Shown one piece after another: positions 5,180 through 7,503 of a stretch of DNA of 7,503 bases. The position numbers were made by a program, and so were the translations under genes. Below the pieces are notes generated by a model that was not told the origin of the DNA, ran no database searches, and saw nothing but the letters and a program-made list of their open reading frames with translations. Source of the DNA: Treponema sp. (GTDB taxonomy: Bacteria > Spirochaetota > Spirochaetia > Treponematales > Breznakiellaceae); assembly GCA_031271075.1 (NCBI GenBank), contig JAISWN010000137.1, forward strand, positions 1 to 7,503. The letters are read 5' to 3'. Positions within the stretch are counted from its first letter, which is position 1, and each line of letters opens with the position of its first letter.

Positions 5180-6841
5180 ATGAAAGGAAAGAGATTTGTT
5201 CGGATGACGGCGTTTGCCCTGGCAATGTTCGCCTGTCTGTCAATGGCAGCTTGCCGCAGGGGAAACAAGGAATCCTCCAAAACAACCCAGACTCAGGACT
5301 CGGCGGTACTCAACCCCGCAGGGCTGCCCATTGTTAAAAGTCCGGTTACCCTGCATTTTGCCGGTATTCAGATGAACAGCACCCGGGTGGGGCGCTGGGA
5401 TGAATCGGATCTGATGAAGGACACGGAGGCGAAAACCGGGGTAAAGATCGTCTGGGATACGGTTCCCCAGTCAAGCTGGAAGGAGAAGAAGAACCTGATG
5501 ATCGCCAGCCGGGAACTACCCGACGCCTTTATGGCCAATATGAGCTTGTCGATGGACGAAATCACCGTGCTGGGCGCGGAAGGGGTACTCATCCCGCTGG
5601 AAGGGCTGATTGATAAGTACGCCCCCAACATCAAAGCCTTGATGAAGGAGTACCCCACCTACGAGCCGTCGGTTAAAAGCCCCGACGGCCGCACCTACGC
5701 CCTAGCCGGCCTGGAGGAACTGGGTTTCGATTCATTCAGCGCCGCTATCATCCGCAAGGATTGGCTTGATAAGCTGGGGCTTAAGATGCCTGCTACCACC
5801 GAGGAATTCTACCAGGTCCTCAAGGCTTTCAAAGACCGGGACGCTTCGGGAACCGGCAGGACCATCCCCTTCAGCTTCCTCTACAAGGAAAGCCAGATGA
5901 TCAACCGGGAGGTTAAGCGGGAATTTGAATGGATCTTCCTGCCCTTCGGCGTGGCGGATAACCCCTACCACATCTTCATTGAAGATAACGGGGAAGTGGT
6001 ATTTACCGCCTCCCAGTCCGGTTTCCGTGACGCCATTCAGTACCTGCACCGGCTCTATTCCGAAGGGCTCATTGATGTGGAGATCTTCACCCAAGACAGA
6101 ACCCTTTTGACCAACAAGATCCGGCAGAACAATGTGGGGGTCTATACGGACTATCGGCTTAAACTGTCCATGGCAGCCCCTGAAGCCGAGTCCCTCTACA
6201 CCTTTGTACCGCCCCTCAAGGGGCCCAAGGGCGATCAGCGCTGGCTGCGGGCGCAAATCGGAATTTCCGAAGGCGCCTTTGCAATTACCAGCGCCTGCAA
6301 GTACCCCGAGGTTGCTATGCGCTGGATGGATTATATCAACCAGGAAGAACAGAACATACAGTACAGTTACGGTATGTTTAAACCCGCCGGCTGGACCGCC
6401 AACGAGGCCCTTGTTCCTTCCCAGGCGATACCCGGCAAATGGGAAGTGAACACCCGGCCCAGTTCCGTCCAGCCAAACGACTGGCCCTTCAGTTCCCCGG
6501 TTTCGGTTATGCCGACCATAAGCCCCCGGCGGCTTATTGATAAATTCCTCGCGGAAAAGGGCAGTAATATTGCCAAGAACGAAGTTTGCGATTTCTACCG
6601 GCCCTACCTGACCAAGAATCCCTACAACTATCCCTGGCGCTTTACCCTGGAGGAACTTGAGGAACTGGCCCTGCTCCAGACGGATCTGACCAACTATATC
6701 GACAAGACCCAGGCAAAGTGGATGGCCGACGGCGGGGCTGAACGGGAGTGGGATACCTATCTCCAGGAACTCAAGAAGTACAACCTGGACAGGTATCTGG
6801 AACTTTACAAAAACGCCTACAAGCGGGCACAGGGAAAGTAA
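5180..6841 (+). CDS. Extracellular sugar-binding lipoprotein, LplA/YtcQ type (ABC transporter, long form)
   Basis: The substrate-capturing component of the importer, 553 residues, anchored outside the cytoplasmic membrane. Seen: a basic N-terminus, a hydrophobic segment (about 10-24) and lipobox MAAC with Cys25 as the lipidated residue, then a Ser/Thr/Gln-rich linker. The family 1 binding fold follows from about residue 54, opening with PVTLHFAGIQMNSTR and including DAFMANMSLSMDEI, DGRTYALAG and FSAAIIRKDWLDKLGLKMPA, the last two typical of LplA-like proteins. The C-terminal EREWDTYLQELKKYNLDRYL is the usual family tail. The length fits the long LplA class (about 500-560), larger than maltose-type binding proteins. 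ATG 5180 is preceded by GAGGGG at 5 nt, the strongest ribosome site in the operon, fitting high expression. It sits 105 bp after permease 2 with a hairpin between them, and a strong terminator follows. The ligand cannot be read from sequence; the divergent GH43 suggests a pentose oligosaccharide. Confidence 0.94.
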   Translation: MKGKRFVRMTAFALAMFACLSMAACRRGNKESSKTTQTQDSAVLNPAGLPIVKSPVTLHFAGIQMNSTRVGRWDESDLMKDTEAKTGVKIVWDTVPQSSWKEKKNLMIASRELPDAFMANMSLSMDEITVLGAEGVLIPLEGLIDKYAPNIKALMKEYPTYEPSVKSPDGRTYALAGLEELGFDSFSAAIIRKDWLDKLGLKMPATTEEFYQVLKAFKDRDASGTGRTIPFSFLYKESQMINREVKREFEWIFLPFGVADNPYHIFIEDNGEVVFTASQSGFRDAIQYLHRLYSEGLIDVEIFTQDRTLLTNKIRQNNVGVYTDYRLKLSMAAPEAESLYTFVPPLKGPKGDQRWLRAQIGISEGAFAITSACKYPEVAMRWMDYINQEEQNIQYSYGMFKPAGWTANEALVPSQAIPGKWEVNTRPSSVQPNDWPFSSPVSVMPTISPRRLIDKFLAEKGSNIAKNEVCDFYRPYLTKNPYNYPWRFTLEELEELALLQTDLTNYIDKTQAKWMADGGAEREWDTYLQELKKYNLDRYLELYKNAYKRAQGK

Positions 6842-6891
6842 GCGGGATAGACGATTCCGGAAAAGACCGGCTGTAAACCGGCCGGCCAAGG

Positions 6892-6925
6892 CCCCTGAAA
6901 CCGCTGCCGGTTTCAGGGGTTTTTT
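6892..6925 (+). terminator. Intrinsic terminator of the transporter operon
   Basis: CCCCTGAAACC (6892-6902) and GGTTTCAGGGG (6909-6919) form a perfect 11-bp stem with the 6-nt loop GCTGCC, followed directly by six T (6920-6925). It lies 50 bp after the binding-protein stop. Confidence 0.95.
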
Positions 6926-6965
6926 ACTGAACCAGGCTTTCCGCCAGCATCGTGATTGATTAGAC

Positions 6966-7065
6966 TTGTTCGAGAACCCGGTTGGTTCTCGAACAAATCC
7001 TACAAAATGCCCTGCATTTTGCTGTTTTCAGCGGAATTTGTTCGGAAACTGAAGTTTCCGAACAA
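6966..7065. repeat. 100-bp nested palindromic element (REP/MITE-like candidate)
   Basis: Four inverted repeats lie in series. First, TTGTTCGAGAACC / GGTTCTCGAACAA (6966-6978, 6984-6996; perfect 13 bp, 5-nt loop). Second, CAAAATGC / GCATTTTG (7003-7010, 7014-7021; perfect 8 bp). Third, GCTG / CAGC (7021-7024, 7029-7032). Fourth, TTGTTCGGAAACT / AGTTTCCGAACAA (7038-7050, 7053-7065; perfect 13 bp around 2 nt). The two outer hairpins agree in 10 of 13 stem positions, and the three differences are compensated in the opposite arm. The whole unit is bounded by TTGTTCG and its complement CGAACAA. No target-site duplication is visible. It lies after the operon terminator, where repetitive palindromic elements commonly sit. 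Whether it recurs in the genome cannot be seen from one copy. Confidence 0.7.
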
Positions 7066-7160
7066 CTCTATTCTATTTTGTGTCTACATGAAGAATCCGG
7101 GACGGTATGTCCTATAATGGCCTATCCGATCATAGCAGAGAGGGGGGAGCCCATTGGGGC

Positions 7161-7207
7161 AAAAAACGCCTCCCAGAGGCCTTCTCGTGCCTCCTGGAGG
7201 GTTTTTT
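7161..7207. terminator. Bidirectional intrinsic terminator
   Basis: CCTCCCAGAGGC (7169-7180) and GCCTCCTGGAGG (7189-7200) pair at 10 of 12 positions around an 8-nt loop. Six A (7161-7166) precede and six T (7202-7207) follow, so each strand carries a stem followed by a T run. It would stop transcription of the minus-strand genes entering from the right and of any plus-strand transcript crossing the palindromic element. Confidence 0.8.
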
Positions 7208-7225
7208 GAGGAGAGTAGGCCGCTA

Positions 7226-7362
7226 CTAAGTAACCGGTTGCCGGGGCTTCAGTTTGCCCTGGCCGGCATAATTGACAATTTCAGAGGCGGTTCCCGGGGC
7301 GGCCATAAGCCCCGGATCGTTGAGTACCGGGGATCGTTCATGTAGTCCTGTACGGTTTTCAT
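7226..7362 (-). pseudogene. Frameshifted small ORF beginning MKTVQDYMNDPR
   Basis: ATG 7362 overlaps the stop of the preceding minus-strand gene (ATGA). The ATG frame reads MKTVQDYMNDPRYS and then loses sense, stopping at 7249 after 37 codons. The neighbouring frame reads NDPGLMAAPGTASEIVNYAG then QGKLKPRQPVT and stops at TAG 7226. Together they look like one small protein of the MKTVQDY-x-NDPR-x-x-NDP-x-LM type that I associate loosely with treponemes, broken by a one-base change near 7325-7335. The function is unknown. The bidirectional terminator begins about 20 bp downstream. Confidence 0.45.
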
Positions 7363-7503
7363 TTGTTTGATACCGTTTCCAGGGTCGGGGTTTGCTTCCG
7401 GTCTGTGATTCCCGCCGCTTTCATGCGCCGAGCGCGTTCTTCCCAGGATATACCCCCTACAGGGTGCCAGTTTATGACCTCCTCCGGGGTGAGTTTTTCA
7501 CAG
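7359..7503 (-). CDS. C-terminal part of an unrecognised protein (5' end beyond the right edge)
   Basis: The last 47 codons of a minus-strand gene enter from the right edge and stop at TGA 7361-7359. They read EKLTPEEVINWHPVGGISWE then ERARRMKAAGI and a polar tail ending LETVSNK. The amphipathic, charged composition and codon use look genuine. The stop overlaps the start of the next small ORF by ATGA, indicating translational coupling. I recognise no family, and the N-terminal part needed for identification is outside the window. Confidence 0.55.
   Translation of the reverse strand, partial: CEKLTPEEVINWHPVGGISWEERARRMKAAGITDRKQTPTLETVSNK

Noticed and set aside
5732..6889. A 385-residue minus-strand open frame opposite the binding-protein gene.
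   Set aside because: It is a shadow of a clear LplA-type lipoprotein; the translation is rich in Gly, Val and Pro without any domain, and it runs into the operon terminator.
6982..7209. A 75-residue plus-strand open frame across the palindromic element.
   Set aside because: It begins in the loop of the first hairpin and is made of palindrome arms and terminator sequence, so it is better explained as structured non-coding DNA.
7154..7345. A 63-residue plus-strand open frame after a GGGGGGAG ribosome-like site.
   Set aside because: It reads through the bidirectional terminator and lies opposite the better-supported minus-strand relic.

Overview
The window looks like a chromosomal segment from an anaerobic, carbohydrate-fermenting bacterium, most plausibly a spirochaete of the Treponema type. 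The sequence shows an NfnA/SudB-type flavoprotein, an LplB/LplC/LplA-type sugar ABC transporter, a cytoplasmic GH43 glycosidase and the remains of an LPP20-like lipoprotein gene. The taxonomic placement is inference from this mix of families, not a database match.

Left edge to 1360: a minus-strand gene for the FAD/NAD(P)-binding subunit of an NfnAB-like electron-bifurcating transhydrogenase runs off the left edge. It starts at TTG 671 behind a good Shine-Dalgarno and has its own extended -10 promoter. Upstream, on the plus strand, lies a decayed lipoprotein gene (about 787-1271) with one clear frame break and an in-frame stop, then a second short unrecognised coding-like remnant (1223-1360).

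1345-5074 and on to 6841: a divergent sugar-uptake and hydrolysis locus. A 506-residue GH43 enzyme (beta-xylosidase/arabinofuranosidase type) is on the minus strand. Two CUT1 permeases and a long lipoprotein substrate-binding protein are on the plus strand. The roughly 365 bp between the two start codons holds a TTGACA-type promoter for GH43, a perfect tandem 11-bp repeat, two small hairpins and a consensus TATAAT immediately before the first permease. The likely logic is that the lipoprotein captures an oligosaccharide, the two permeases import it using an ATPase encoded elsewhere, and GH43 trims it in the cytoplasm. No ATPase or regulator gene is in the window. The plus operon ends in a strong intrinsic terminator (6892-6925).

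6926-7503: intergenic and decayed DNA. A 100-bp element (6966-7065) is built from nested perfect palindromes; its two outer hairpins share TTGTTCG ends and differ by compensated changes. A bidirectional terminator (7161-7207) follows. On the minus strand there are then a frameshifted small ORF and the C-terminal 47 codons of an unrecognised gene entering from the right edge. The most interesting signals are the palindromic element, the divergent control region and the possible leaderless or alternative start of the first permease.
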